NCBI RefSeq assembly: GCF_001320245.1
Contig: NZ_BCBA01000009.1
Location: 36,531 to 100,530, forward strand
Source of the DNA: Pseudomonas sp. NBRC 111124
Lineage (GTDB): Bacteria > Pseudomonadota > Gammaproteobacteria > Pseudomonadales > Pseudomonadaceae
Reading direction: 5' to 3'
DNA: 64,000 nt
Position 1 is the stretch's first letter. The number at the start of each line of letters is the position of its first letter. Shown here in pieces: positions 36,378 to 44,768 of the stretch. Both the position numbers and the translations under genes were made by a program. A model generated the notes under the pieces. That model ran no database searches and was not told the origin of the DNA. It worked only from the letters and a program-made list of their open reading frames with translations.

Positions 36378-36881
36378 TCACCAGGTCACCGATACTTGCA
36401 CCACATCGGTGTAGGTCCCGGCCGGCAAGGTGCCGGGCAACTGGGTACGGCCATACACCGGAAGCTTGATGGCCGTGGCGTCGGCGTAGCTCACCGTCAC
36501 GCTCTGGCCAATCCCCAGGGCCTGGCTGAAAGCCGCATCCTGGTACAACTGATAGGCAAGCACCTGGGTGCCGCCGCTGCGCTTGAGATTGCGCGTACCA
36601 CTGGCGCTGTTCTGGCCACCGTCCAGGCTCATGCTCATGACCACCCCAGGGGTGCATTGAAAGGTCACCGTGGCGCCGCCCAGCGAGGTACTGAGAATGC
36701 CGGTGGACAGTGCCGACTGGGTGCCGTAATTGAGCGTGCCATAGCTGGTCACGCCCCCCACCACCAGGCAGCCAGCAACGATCTGCGCGCTCACCTGAAA
36801 GGTGCTGGTGGTCACCGCCTCAAGGGGCGCGGCCAGCAGCATGCCAATGCCGAACAGGCACCCACCGAGCCCGTTGCGCAT
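36378..36881 (-). CDS. SCPU-domain pilus subunit (fourth subunit gene)
   Basis: A 167-residue exported subunit. Its signal peptide ends near LLAAPLEAVT. The SCPU domain has FQVSAQIVAGCLVVG, the second Cys in FQCTPGVVMSMSLDGGQN, the RNLKRSGGTQVLAYQLYQD core and the C-terminal LPAGTYTDVVQVSVTW that takes part in donor-strand exchange. It starts 3 bases after the preceding subunit's stop, so translation is coupled. Which of the four subunits is the main rod protein cannot be decided from sequence alone; this one and the next upstream gene have the most conserved rod-like ends. Confidence 0.88.
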   Translation of the reverse strand: MRNGLGGCLFGIGMLLAAPLEAVTTSTFQVSAQIVAGCLVVGGVTSYGTLNYGTQSALSTGILSTSLGGATVTFQCTPGVVMSMSLDGGQNSASGTRNLKRSGGTQVLAYQLYQDAAFSQALGIGQSVTVSYADATAIKLPVYGRTQLPGTLPAGTYTDVVQVSVTW

Positions 36882-36884
36882 GGC

Positions 36885-37418
36885 TCAGAACGACAACTCG
36901 ACCGCTACCGAGTCGGTATATGTCCCGGCCGGCAAGCCTGCCTTGCCGCGTGCCTGGCCATAAAGGTTGACCGTCTGCGCCACGCCGGTGCTGGTCGGCA
37001 AGGTAATGGTGCCGTCAATCGCCAGCAGCGTGGTGGCACCGGCATCGGTATAGAAGTCATAGGGAACGAAGTTACCCGCACCGTCGGCCAACGCACGCGT
37101 GCCGCCGGTGGACTGGCCATCGTGAGCGCCGGCACGAACGCGGATTGCCGGCACGGTGCCGGCCGAGCAGAGAATGGTCATGGCGCCGCCCCCAGAGGCG
37201 AGCACCTGGGCGTTGGCTGTGGTGAACAGGGCGCCTGTGGTACCGAAGTTCAGCGTACCGAAATTCAGCCCGGTGGTACCGCCGGCACCATTGACCTGGC
37301 AGGCCGAGGTCAAGGTCAGGGTCGAGGAGATGGTCCCGGTCACCGTGGCGGCCTGGGCGTGAGCTACCATGGCCAGGCCGAGGCCGGCGAGCATGCAGCG
37401 GGTGAAAGTCGTTCGCAT
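36885..37418 (-). CDS. SCPU-domain pilus subunit (third subunit gene; major-pilin-like)
   Basis: A 177-residue exported subunit with signal peptide MLAGLGLAMVAHAQAA. The SCPU features are ISSTLTLTSACQVNG, MTILCSAGTVPAIRVRAGAHDG, GTRALADGAGNFVPYDFYTD and the end GLPAGTYTDSVAVELSF. The high Gly/Thr/Ala content and small size resemble CsuA/B and CupE1 major rod subunits, so this is the best candidate for the main pilin. It begins 19 bases after the second subunit gene, with a clear AGGAG site in the gap. It acts in the pilus rod on the cell surface. Confidence 0.88.
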   Translation of the reverse strand: MRTTFTRCMLAGLGLAMVAHAQAATVTGTISSTLTLTSACQVNGAGGTTGLNFGTLNFGTTGALFTTANAQVLASGGGAMTILCSAGTVPAIRVRAGAHDGQSTGGTRALADGAGNFVPYDFYTDAGATTLLAIDGTITLPTSTGVAQTVNLYGQARGKAGLPAGTYTDSVAVELSF

Positions 37419-37437
37419 CGGAGTCTCCTTGCGTCGT

Positions 37438-37974
37438 TTACCAGTCCAGGGTCACTCTCAGGGTGTCGCGGTACAGCCCGGCCGGCAGTGCGCGCGGTTG
37501 CGCCACCACTACGCCATAAATGGGGATCGGAATCTGCTCGGTGCTGCTGATGGTGAAGGCACGGGCCTGGCCGATGCCGTAGCGGCTGTTGCCGCCGGGG
37601 TCGACCGCCAGTTGATAGGGGATCATTTCACGGCCGTTGGAGAGCCTGCGCACACCATCGTCACCGTTCAGGCCACCATTGATGCGCACGTTGAAAGCCC
37701 GCACCTCGGGCGTGCAGCTGATTTGCAGGCTGCCTTCACCGCCGGCTTCATCAACCCGCGTGCGCAAAGGGCTGTCCCAATTCGGACCGCGCTGGCCGAA
37801 GTCCATCAGGCCAGGGTTGCCCAGGGTGGCAGGCGGCTGGTCGCCGCTGTTGATCTCGCAGGCTGCACTGATCACCAGGCGTGCCTGGATGAAGCCGGTG
37901 GTAGTGCCATGCGCCACGCCACTGGGCAACAGCAGCGGGCCGAGGCTGAGCAGCAGGAGCGAAGTGCGGTTCAT
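37438..37974 (-). CDS. SCPU-domain pilus subunit (second subunit gene)
   Basis: A 178-residue exported subunit. The signal peptide is hydrophobic LLLLSLGPLLLPSGVAHG. The SCPU domain shows FIQARLVISAACEINSGD, LQISCTPEVRAFNVRINGG, RRLSNGREMIPYQLAVD and the end ALPAGLYRDTLRVTLDW. It is more divergent than the next two subunits, so it is probably a minor or adaptor subunit. It lies 30 bases after the first subunit gene on the same strand. Confidence 0.87.
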   Translation of the reverse strand: MNRTSLLLLSLGPLLLPSGVAHGTTTGFIQARLVISAACEINSGDQPPATLGNPGLMDFGQRGPNWDSPLRTRVDEAGGEGSLQISCTPEVRAFNVRINGGLNGDDGVRRLSNGREMIPYQLAVDPGGNSRYGIGQARAFTISSTEQIPIPIYGVVVAQPRALPAGLYRDTLRVTLDW

Positions 37975-38004
37975 TACATGACGTCCTTGTGCATGGCGGC
38001 CTCG

Positions 38005-38532
38005 CTACCAGGTGACCGTGATTTTAAGCAGATCGGCGTACTGGCCCGCGCGCGGCACCCAGGCCAGCTTGTCGATACGGGCGTAGAGCGGCAGTTCGAC
38101 GGAACCACTGTCCGGCACGCTTGCGGCATGGGCCTGACCGACGACTACCGGCTCGCGCCAGGCAGCATCGCGGTACAACCGATAGGGGATCGGCCTGGCC
38201 TTGGCATCGTCGCTACCCAGGAACCGCAGTTCGCCGACGCCGCCGTGCTGGCCGCCGTCGACCCGCACCTGGTAAGGCGTGCCGGGGTTGCATTCGAGGC
38301 GCGGTGGCCGTCGATTGATCAGCACGCCACTCAATAGCGCGCCGGGCCCATCCAGGCGTGCAGCGGCGCCCAGGTCGATCACACCCAGGGCCTGTGCGCC
38401 CGCATCGCGCTGTTGGTGGGTCAGCATGCAGCCACGTTCGACCAGCACCCGCACTTCCACGAGGAAGTCCGCCGCCCCGGCAATGCCGCTCAATAACAGG
38501 CCCAACAGCACGGCAAAAAAGCGTTCCGTCAC
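38005..38532 (-). CDS. SCPU-domain pilus subunit (first gene of the pilus operon)
   Basis: A 175-residue exported subunit. The signal peptide FFAVLLGLLLSGIAGAA is followed by a divergent SCPU domain: FLVEVRVLVERGCMLTH, PRLECNPGTPYQVRVDGGQHGG, PIPYRLYRD and the end QYADLLKITVTW. It is the most diverged of the four subunits, so it is probably a minor pilin. The operon promoter must lie in the 215 bases separating it from the divergent bacteriophytochrome gene. Cup fimbriae of this type are known to be switched by two-component systems in P. aeruginosa (PprAB for CupE), but no PprAB homologue is in this window. Confidence 0.85.
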   Translation of the reverse strand: MTERFFAVLLGLLLSGIAGAADFLVEVRVLVERGCMLTHQQRDAGAQALGVIDLGAAARLDGPGALLSGVLINRRPPRLECNPGTPYQVRVDGGQHGGVGELRFLGSDDAKARPIPYRLYRDAAWREPVVVGQAHAASVPDSGSVELPLYARIDKLAWVPRAGQYADLLKITVTW

Positions 38533-38610
38533 TGGGTGATCCTTGTTGTCCTACGGTGTTTTTCTTGAGCGTAGCAGCAGGTGACAGAATCGTGATGGCG
38601 GGGTGCCATT

Positions 38611-38630
38611 CTTTGGTGTTAACGACAAAG
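38611..38630. promoter_or_regulatory. 20-bp imperfect palindrome in the pilus/phytochrome divergent region
   Basis: CTTTGGTGTTAACGACAAAG pairs at eight of ten positions around GTTAAC. It is a candidate operator for one or both divergent operons; no protein can be assigned. Confidence 0.4.
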
Positions 38631-38747
38631 CCCTGGCGAAGCGGGCAGAAATTTCCCTGCTAAGGCGAACCCTCGGGCATCCTATGCCTCCAATGGCAGA
38701 GGGCCGGTACCCAGCATGCATGGAAGAACATCACAGGAGCGTTTCCA

Positions 38748-41000
38748 TTGACGACTGCAGACAACACGCTCGCCGCCGCCGTGGAGCGCTGCGCCCAGGA
38801 GCCGATCCAGGTACCTGGCAGTATTCAGCCGCACGGTTTTCTGCTGGTGGTGGATGAGCACGACCTGCGCATTCTCCAGGCCAGCGAGAACGTAGAGCAG
38901 TGGCTGGGCGTGCCAGCGCGAGCGTTGGTCGGCTGCGCCTTCGCCGACGTGGTCAGCGACAGCTTTGACCTGCGCCGCCAGCTCGAACGCCTGCCAGGTG
39001 ACGAGGCTTTTCCATTTCATATCGGCGATGTGCACTTGCGTCACGGCGCGCCCTGCAGCGACGCCCTGCGGTTGCTGGCCCACCGACACGACCAGGTGCT
39101 GATCGCCGAGTTCGAGCCGTTTCGCCGGCCCGCGGACCTGGCCGACCAGGGCGACTACTACCCGCTGGTACGCGGTTTCGTCAGCAGCCTGCACAACGCC
39201 GACAGCCTCGAAGAGTTGCTGCAGCAGTGCGTGCTGCAGGTCAAGCGCATCACCGGCTTTGGCCGGGTCAAGGCCTACCGCTTCGACGCCGAAGGCAACG
39301 GCCAGGTGCTTGCCGAGCTGGCCGACGCCGGTTATCCCCGTTACCTCGGCCTGCGCTTTCCCGCTGCCGACATCCCGCGCCAGGCCCGCGAGCTGTACCG
39401 GGTCAACCGCATCCGCGTGATTGAGGACGCCAACTACCAGGCCTCGGCGTTGCTGCCGGCCATCAACCCACGCACCGGCAAACCCCTGGACATGAGTTTC
39501 GCTGCCCTGCGCAGTGTGTCACCGGTCCACCTGCAGTACATGCGCAACATGGGCACCCTGGCCTCGATGTCGCTGTCGATCGTGGTCGATGGCCAGCTCT
39601 GGGGCCTGATCTCCTGCCACCATGCCCAGCCACGTGCGGTCGAGTTCCGCACCCGCACCGCTTGCGAACTGCTGGCCAGCGTGCTGTCGCTGCAGATCGA
39701 GGCCCGCGAATCGCACGCCAGGACGCGCCAGTTGCTCGACCTGCGCCAGCACATCGTGCGCATGATTTCGTCGATGGCCGACCACGACAGCGTCAGCGAT
39801 GGCCTGCGTGACCTGCCCGACGTGCTGCTGGCATTCGCCGGCGCCAGCGGCGTGGCGGTGATCTCTGCCGAGCGCTGCGACCTGTTCGGCCAGACCCCGC
39901 CGGCGGCGCAGGTCACTGCGCTGGTGCATTGGCTGGGCGAGCGCGGTGAAGAACCGATATTCCACAGCGACAACCTGCGCCGTGACATCGATGGGCTGCC
40001 TGAGCTTGCCGACCATGCCGGTGGCGTGCTGGCGGTCGCCATTTCGCAGATCCATTCACACTACCTGCTGTGGTTCCGCCCCGAGCAGGTGCACACGGTC
40101 GACTGGGCCGGGCGCCCCGACAAGCAGATCGGCGCCCAAGGTGCGCTCGACCCGCGGCACAGCTTTGATCGTTGGCAGGAACGGATCAGCGGCTACTGCG
40201 AACCCTGGGACCCGCTGGTCATCGAAGGCGTGCTGGAACTGCGCACGGCAGTGCTCGGCATCGTCCTGCGCAAGGCCGAGGAGCTGGCACAACTGGCCAA
40301 CGAGCTGCGCCGCTCGAACAAAGAACTGGAAGCCTTTTCCTACAGCGTGTCTCACGATCTGCGCGCGCCACTGCGCCATATCGCCGGCTACACCGAGCTG
40401 CTCGGCGAGATCGAGGGTCAGGGCTTGAGCGAGCGCGGCAAGCGGTTTCTGCAGCACATCGAGGAAGCCGCGCACTTTGCCGGCAGCCTGGTCGACAACC
40501 TGCTCAATTTCTCGCAGATGGGCCGTTCGGCACTGCGCCTGTCAGATGTCGACCTCAATGTACTGGTCGACACCATCCGCCAGGATCTGGCCCCGGATTA
40601 TGAAGGCCGCGAAATTGTCTGGGACATCGCACCGCTGCCCAAGGTCATTGCCGACCCTGCCTTCATCAACCTGGCTCTGCATAACCTGATTTCCAACGCC
40701 ATCAAATACACCCGTGGCCGCGAACCTGCCCAGATCACGGTCGGCGCCCGGCAGCATATGGACGAGACCGAGATCTATATCCGCGACAATGGTGTAGGCT
40801 TCGACATGGCCTACGCCAACAAGCTGTTCGGGGTGTTCCAGCGCTTGCATCGCATGGAAGAGTTCGAAGGCACCGGGATCGGCCTGGCCAGCGTGCGGCG
40901 GATCATCGAACGCCATGACGGGCGAGTCTGGGCCGAAGGCCAGGTCGACCAAGGCGCGAGCTTCCACTTCACCCTGCCCCATCACCCGGCAACCACCTGA
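38748..41000 (+). CDS. bphP: Bacteriophytochrome sensor histidine kinase
   Basis: A 750-residue red/far-red photoreceptor kinase. The N-terminal PAS domain contains ERCAQEPIQVPGSIQPHGF with Cys 15, the biliverdin-attachment position of BphPs. The GAF domain has GRVKAYRFD and RFPAADIPRQARELY, the DIP chromophore motif with its conserved Asp. The PHY domain follows (DLFGQTPP ... LLWFRPEQ). The kinase has the H-box FSYSVSHDLRAPLRH (His 536), the N-box LHNLISNAIKYT and G-boxes DNGVGFDM and GTGIGLASVRR. The start is TTG 38748 with AGGAG at 38735-38739. A response regulator gene follows 15 bases after the stop. No heme oxygenase (bphO) gene is adjacent, so biliverdin must come from elsewhere. Confidence 0.95.
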   Translation: MTTADNTLAAAVERCAQEPIQVPGSIQPHGFLLVVDEHDLRILQASENVEQWLGVPARALVGCAFADVVSDSFDLRRQLERLPGDEAFPFHIGDVHLRHGAPCSDALRLLAHRHDQVLIAEFEPFRRPADLADQGDYYPLVRGFVSSLHNADSLEELLQQCVLQVKRITGFGRVKAYRFDAEGNGQVLAELADAGYPRYLGLRFPAADIPRQARELYRVNRIRVIEDANYQASALLPAINPRTGKPLDMSFAALRSVSPVHLQYMRNMGTLASMSLSIVVDGQLWGLISCHHAQPRAVEFRTRTACELLASVLSLQIEARESHARTRQLLDLRQHIVRMISSMADHDSVSDGLRDLPDVLLAFAGASGVAVISAERCDLFGQTPPAAQVTALVHWLGERGEEPIFHSDNLRRDIDGLPELADHAGGVLAVAISQIHSHYLLWFRPEQVHTVDWAGRPDKQIGAQGALDPRHSFDRWQERISGYCEPWDPLVIEGVLELRTAVLGIVLRKAEELAQLANELRRSNKELEAFSYSVSHDLRAPLRHIAGYTELLGEIEGQGLSERGKRFLQHIEEAAHFAGSLVDNLLNFSQMGRSALRLSDVDLNVLVDTIRQDLAPDYEGREIVWDIAPLPKVIADPAFINLALHNLISNAIKYTRGREPAQITVGARQHMDETEIYIRDNGVGFDMAYANKLFGVFQRLHRMEEFEGTGIGLASVRRIIERHDGRVWAEGQVDQGASFHFTLPHHPATT

Positions 41001-41015
41001 GGTATCCGTATCACC

Positions 41016-41477
41016 ATGCTCAAGCCGATCCTGCTGGTCGAAGACAATCCCCGGGACCTGGAGCTGACGCTCCTGGCCCTGGAACGCAGCCAGTTGGCCA
41101 ACGAGGTTATCGTCTTGCGTGACGGCGCCGACGCCCTCGACTACCTGTTGCGCCGCAACGCTTATGCCAGCCGTGACGACGGCAACCCGGCGGTCCTTCT
41201 ACTGGACCTGAAGCTGCCCAAGGTCGATGGCCTGGAAGTGCTCAAGGCAGTGCGTGGCACGCCCGAACTGCGCAGCATACCCACAGTGATGCTGACCTCT
41301 TCGCGGGAAGAGCCCGACCTGCTGCGTGCCTATGAGCTGGGGGTCAATGCCTATGTGGTCAAACCGGTGGAGTTCAAGGAGTTCGTCGCGGCGATTTCCG
41401 ACCTTGGCGTGTTCTGGGCAGTGCTCAACGAGCCGCCACCCGGCTCGCTACGCCTGAACCGCCGTGGCAGCCTCTGA
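41016..41477 (+). CDS. Single-domain response regulator (Rcp1-like) of the phytochrome operon
   Basis: A 153-residue CheY-like receiver with no output domain. The acidic pocket is VEDNPRDLEL, the phosphoacceptor Asp 64 in LLLDLKLPKVDGLEV, the Thr in VMLTSSREEPD and Lys 116 in YVVKPVEF. The extended loop and C-terminal helix DLGVFWAVLNEPPP resemble the Rcp1/BphR class that partners phytochromes. It is the probable phosphoacceptor for the kinase encoded 15 bases upstream. It may pass phosphate on or act by protein contact, since no DNA-binding or enzymatic part is present. Confidence 0.92.
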   Translation: MLKPILLVEDNPRDLELTLLALERSQLANEVIVLRDGADALDYLLRRNAYASRDDGNPAVLLLDLKLPKVDGLEVLKAVRGTPELRSIPTVMLTSSREEPDLLRAYELGVNAYVVKPVEFKEFVAAISDLGVFWAVLNEPPPGSLRLNRRGSL

Positions 41478-41490
41478 GGTCAGTGCAAAG

Positions 41491-43878
41491 ATGTTGCCAA
41501 CGCCACTCAAATTGTTGATGGTCGAAGACAGCTCGATGGACGCCGAACTGACCCTGATGCGCCTGGAGCGCAGCGGGCTACAGCTGCAGTCGCAGCTGGT
41601 GTTCGACCATATCGGGGTCGAGCACGCCCTGCACGAGGCCAGCTTTGACCTGATCCTGTGCGACTGCGTGCTGCCCGGCTCTTCCGGCACCGAGGTGCTG
41701 GCCATCGCCCAACGCTTGGCGCCCGACACGCCGTTCATCTTCCTCTCGGGCATCTACGGCGAAGAGCACGCGGTGGAAATGATCCGCCTGGGCGCCACCG
41801 ACTATGTCCTGAAGAAGAACCTTCCGCTGCTGCCCAAGGCCGTGCGCCGGGCCCTTACCGAAGTGCAGGAGCGCCAGCGCCGGCGCCGCGCCGAAGAGGC
41901 CCTGGCCGATGTCGAAGCGCGTGCGCGCATTGCCATCGATGCCGCCGGCATGGGCACCTGGGTGTTCAGCCCGCAAAACGGCTTGTTGATCTGGGATGAC
42001 CGCTGCAAGGTCCTGTTCGGCTTGCCGGTCGAGACCGAGATGAACATGCAGGTGTTCTATGCCGGCATCTACCCCGACGACCAGGCCAAGGTGCGCGAGG
42101 CCGTCGAGAACGCCATGCAACCGGACAGTGACGGTCTGTACCGGGTCGAGTTCCGCATCTCCCAGCCCAATGGCCTGGAACCACGCTGGCTGCTCAGCAG
42201 CGGCCAGTGCCAGTTCGTCGACGGCCAGTGCACGCGGTTTTCTGGCGTGCTGCAGGACATCCATACCCAGCGCCAGGCTACCCAGGCGCTCAAGCAGCTC
42301 AACGAGATGCTCGGCGAACGGGTCGAGCGCCGCACCCGCGAGCGTGACCGCGCCTGGGAGCTGTCCCAGGACCTGCTCGCGGTGCTCAACAAGGACCTGA
42401 CCCCGGTAGCCCTGAACCCGGCCTGGGAGGCCAGCCTGGGCTTTACCCGCGAGCGCCTGAGCCAGGCTTCGCTGCTGCACCTGCTGCCCGAGGCGGATCA
42501 GCAAGCGCTGCTCACCGAGCTGGCCGCCCTCGCGCACGGCCGCACCAGCGCGCGCTTTGTCGGCCGTATCCAGCACGCGGGTGGCCAGTTGCGCTGGCTG
42601 TCCTGGGTGGTGGTGCCGGAAGACACGCTGCTTTACGTGGTGGCGCGGGACATCACCAGCGAACGGGAAACGGCCCTGGGCCTGGCCGAAGCCAATACCC
42701 GCCTGCGGGAACAGATCACCGAGCGCGAACGCATTGAAGCGGCGCTGCAGCAGATGCAGCGGCTGGAAGCGGTCGGCCAGCTCACCGCCGGAGTCGCCCA
42801 CGACTTCAACAACCTGCTCACGGTCATCCTCACCGGCGCCAGCTTCCTTGAACGCGACCTGGCCAAAGGCGACCTGGACAAGGCCCGTAGCCGTCTGACG
42901 CACATTCGCGAAGCCGGTGACCGCGGCGCCAAGCTGACTTCGCAGCTGCTTGCCTTCTCCCGTCGCCAGCGCTTGGAACCGGTGCCGCTGAACTTGAACC
43001 GCACGCTCACCGGCCTGGAAGAACTGTTGCGCCGCACCCTCGGCGGCAACATTTCCGTGCGCCTGGACCTGGATCACAGCCTATGGCAGGCCCTGACCGA
43101 TCCGACCCAGACCGAGATGATCATCCTCAACCTGGCCATCAACGCCCGCGATGCCATGGCCGAAGGCGGCCAGCTGACCCTGTCGACCCGCAACACGCGG
43201 ATCAACGCCCGCCCGCAGCGCCCGGAAGACCCGGAGCCTGGCGAGTACGTGATGCTGAGCATTCGCGATACCGGTTGCGGCATGAGCGAAGAGGTGCAGG
43301 CCAAGGTGTTCGAGCCGTTCTTCACCACCAAGGACATCGGCAAAGGCTCAGGCCTAGGCCTGGCGCAGGTGTTCGGCTTCGCCAAGCAGTCCGGCGGCGG
43401 TGTGCGCATCGATACCGAACTGGGGCATGGCACCCAGGTATCGGTGTACTTGCCAGCCGTGAAGGAGGAAGTCGCCGCCGACCCTGCCCCGCCAGTCGCC
43501 ATCCAGTTGAATGATGACAGTGGCCGGGACCGTACCGTACTGCTGGTGGATGATGATCATCTGGTGCGCGACATGTTGGGTGATGTGCTGCGCCAGTATG
43601 GCTACCAGGTGCGCCAGGCGCACAACGGTGAGCAGGCGCTGGCCCTGCTGGACGACGGTATCGATCTGCTGCTGACTGACTTTGCCATGCCCGAATTCAA
43701 TGGCGGGCAGTTGGCCCTGGCGGCACGCGACCGCTACCCGCGGTTACCGGTGGTATTCCTGACCGGGTATGCGGAGCTGGAAGGGCTGGAAGTGCCGGGG
43801 AGCCTAGTGATGCAGAAGCCGGTGCAGGCGGATGAGCTGGCCAGGGTATTGAATGAACTGCTGCGGGTGGCCGGTTAG
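41491..43878 (+). CDS. Hybrid sensor kinase: REC-PAS-PAS-HisKA-HATPase-REC
   Basis: A 795-residue cytoplasmic hybrid kinase with no membrane segments. The first receiver has LMVEDSSMDAEL and Asp 58 in LILCDCVLPGSSG. Two PAS-like domains follow (~140-270 and ~300-400), then a short coiled linker. The kinase has LTAGVAHDFNNLLTV (His 437), INARDAMAEGGQLTL and KGSGLGLAQVFGFAKQSGG. A final receiver has LLVDDDHLVRDML and Asp 730 in LLLTDFAMPEFNG. ATG 41491 is chosen because GAGGT at 41476-41480 is well spaced; the open frame from 41464 would overlap the upstream gene. With bphP and its regulator it forms a three-gene phosphorelay, probably light-linked. Confidence 0.93.
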   Translation: MLPTPLKLLMVEDSSMDAELTLMRLERSGLQLQSQLVFDHIGVEHALHEASFDLILCDCVLPGSSGTEVLAIAQRLAPDTPFIFLSGIYGEEHAVEMIRLGATDYVLKKNLPLLPKAVRRALTEVQERQRRRRAEEALADVEARARIAIDAAGMGTWVFSPQNGLLIWDDRCKVLFGLPVETEMNMQVFYAGIYPDDQAKVREAVENAMQPDSDGLYRVEFRISQPNGLEPRWLLSSGQCQFVDGQCTRFSGVLQDIHTQRQATQALKQLNEMLGERVERRTRERDRAWELSQDLLAVLNKDLTPVALNPAWEASLGFTRERLSQASLLHLLPEADQQALLTELAALAHGRTSARFVGRIQHAGGQLRWLSWVVVPEDTLLYVVARDITSERETALGLAEANTRLREQITERERIEAALQQMQRLEAVGQLTAGVAHDFNNLLTVILTGASFLERDLAKGDLDKARSRLTHIREAGDRGAKLTSQLLAFSRRQRLEPVPLNLNRTLTGLEELLRRTLGGNISVRLDLDHSLWQALTDPTQTEMIILNLAINARDAMAEGGQLTLSTRNTRINARPQRPEDPEPGEYVMLSIRDTGCGMSEEVQAKVFEPFFTTKDIGKGSGLGLAQVFGFAKQSGGGVRIDTELGHGTQVSVYLPAVKEEVAADPAPPVAIQLNDDSGRDRTVLLVDDDHLVRDMLGDVLRQYGYQVRQAHNGEQALALLDDGIDLLLTDFAMPEFNGGQLALAARDRYPRLPVVFLTGYAELEGLEVPGSLVMQKPVQADELARVLNELLRVAG

Positions 43879-43894
43879 TTTCGCTTTGCCTGTA

Positions 43895-43992
43895 CCGGCC
43901 CTTTCGCGGGCACGCCCGCTCCCACAGGAACATCGCCGCCCTTGAAGACAGTGCAGTACCTGTGGGAGCGGGCGCGCCCGCGAAGAGGCCGG
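43895..43992. repeat. REP pair (inverted)
   Basis: CCGGCCCTTTCGCGGGC...GCTCCCACAG and ACCTGTGGGAGCGGGC...CGCGAAGAGGCCGG face each other between the hybrid kinase gene and tRNA-Gln. Confidence 0.87.
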
Positions 43993-44071
43993 CGCAGGAA
44001 ACAGAAACGACAAAACCCAGCGCCGACTGTCGTCTGCACCGAATCAAAAATAGGTATTTGAATAGAGAAAA

Positions 44072-44146
44072 TGGCAGGGGCGGCTGGATTCGAACCAACG
44101 CATGGCAGGATCAAAACCTGCTGCCTTACCGCTTGGCGACGCCCCT
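44072..44146 (-). tRNA. tRNA-Gln (anticodon UUG)
   Basis: On the minus strand the 75-base sequence starts AGGGGCGTCGCCAAGC and ends CGCCCCTGCCA, so the acceptor stem pairs and CCA is encoded. The anticodon arm GCAGG-TTTTGAT-CCTGC has TTG at 34-36 (complement of 44112-44114). The T-arm has the GGTTCGAATCC consensus. The 271 bases from here to the next gene hold no credible gene. Confidence 0.96.
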
Positions 44147-44417
44147 GTATCGGATGCAGCTGATGCTGCCCTGACAATTCCAACTGATTGACAACTGGGT
44201 TGTTGTCTTGGAATGCGCGGCACTTTAACACATAGAATCGCCCTGTAAACCCCTTTCGTGAAAAAAAATGCTTTAAAACAGCAAGTTAGTGTTCACACGT
44301 GGAAGCTGCGGGCCGTCCGTGCAACCACCCGTCGCTTTTTTACCGCTTCGCTTCAACACAAATCGCATTCCTCCTTTCCAATCAGATAAGCAAACTGCAT
44401 AGACAAGGAGGACCCCA

Positions 44418-44660
44418 ATGCCCGTTTCTCACGATCTGTACCAAGACCTGCACTACCCGCGCGAAATCGTCCAGCAGCGCCGCCAGCAGGACAAGACCCT
44501 CGACCGCCTGCTCGACGAGTACGTGGACATCGACAACCAGGTGCTGGCCGCCGAATCGATCTCCGCGGGCAATTTCGAAGACGAAGACCTGCGCCACCTC
44601 AAGGAACGCCGGTTGACCGTGAAGTACATGATCGAGCGGCAGCTGGAGCGCAAGGTCTAG
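44418..44660 (+). CDS. YdcH/DUF465 family small protein
   Basis: An 80-residue, highly charged, two-helix protein. The pattern LDRLLDEYVDIDNQVLAAE ... DLRHLKERRLTVKYMIERQL is typical of the YdcH (DUF465) family, which is expected to form a helical hairpin or coiled coil. No biochemical function is established. A strong ribosome site AAGGAGG precedes ATG 44418. It is a single gene between tRNA-Gln and zapE, with about 100 bases on the right containing the zapE promoter region. Confidence 0.88.
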   Translation: MPVSHDLYQDLHYPREIVQQRRQQDKTLDRLLDEYVDIDNQVLAAESISAGNFEDEDLRHLKERRLTVKYMIERQLERKV

Positions 44661-44768
44661 CGACCTATCGCCCCAGGCGATCGTTGCCCGGCATTTTATC
44701 TATTAGTCAAAATGGCCGCCCTCGGGCAAGCTGCACGCTGCCCTGCCTTTGCCCAAGGAGCTTAGCTT

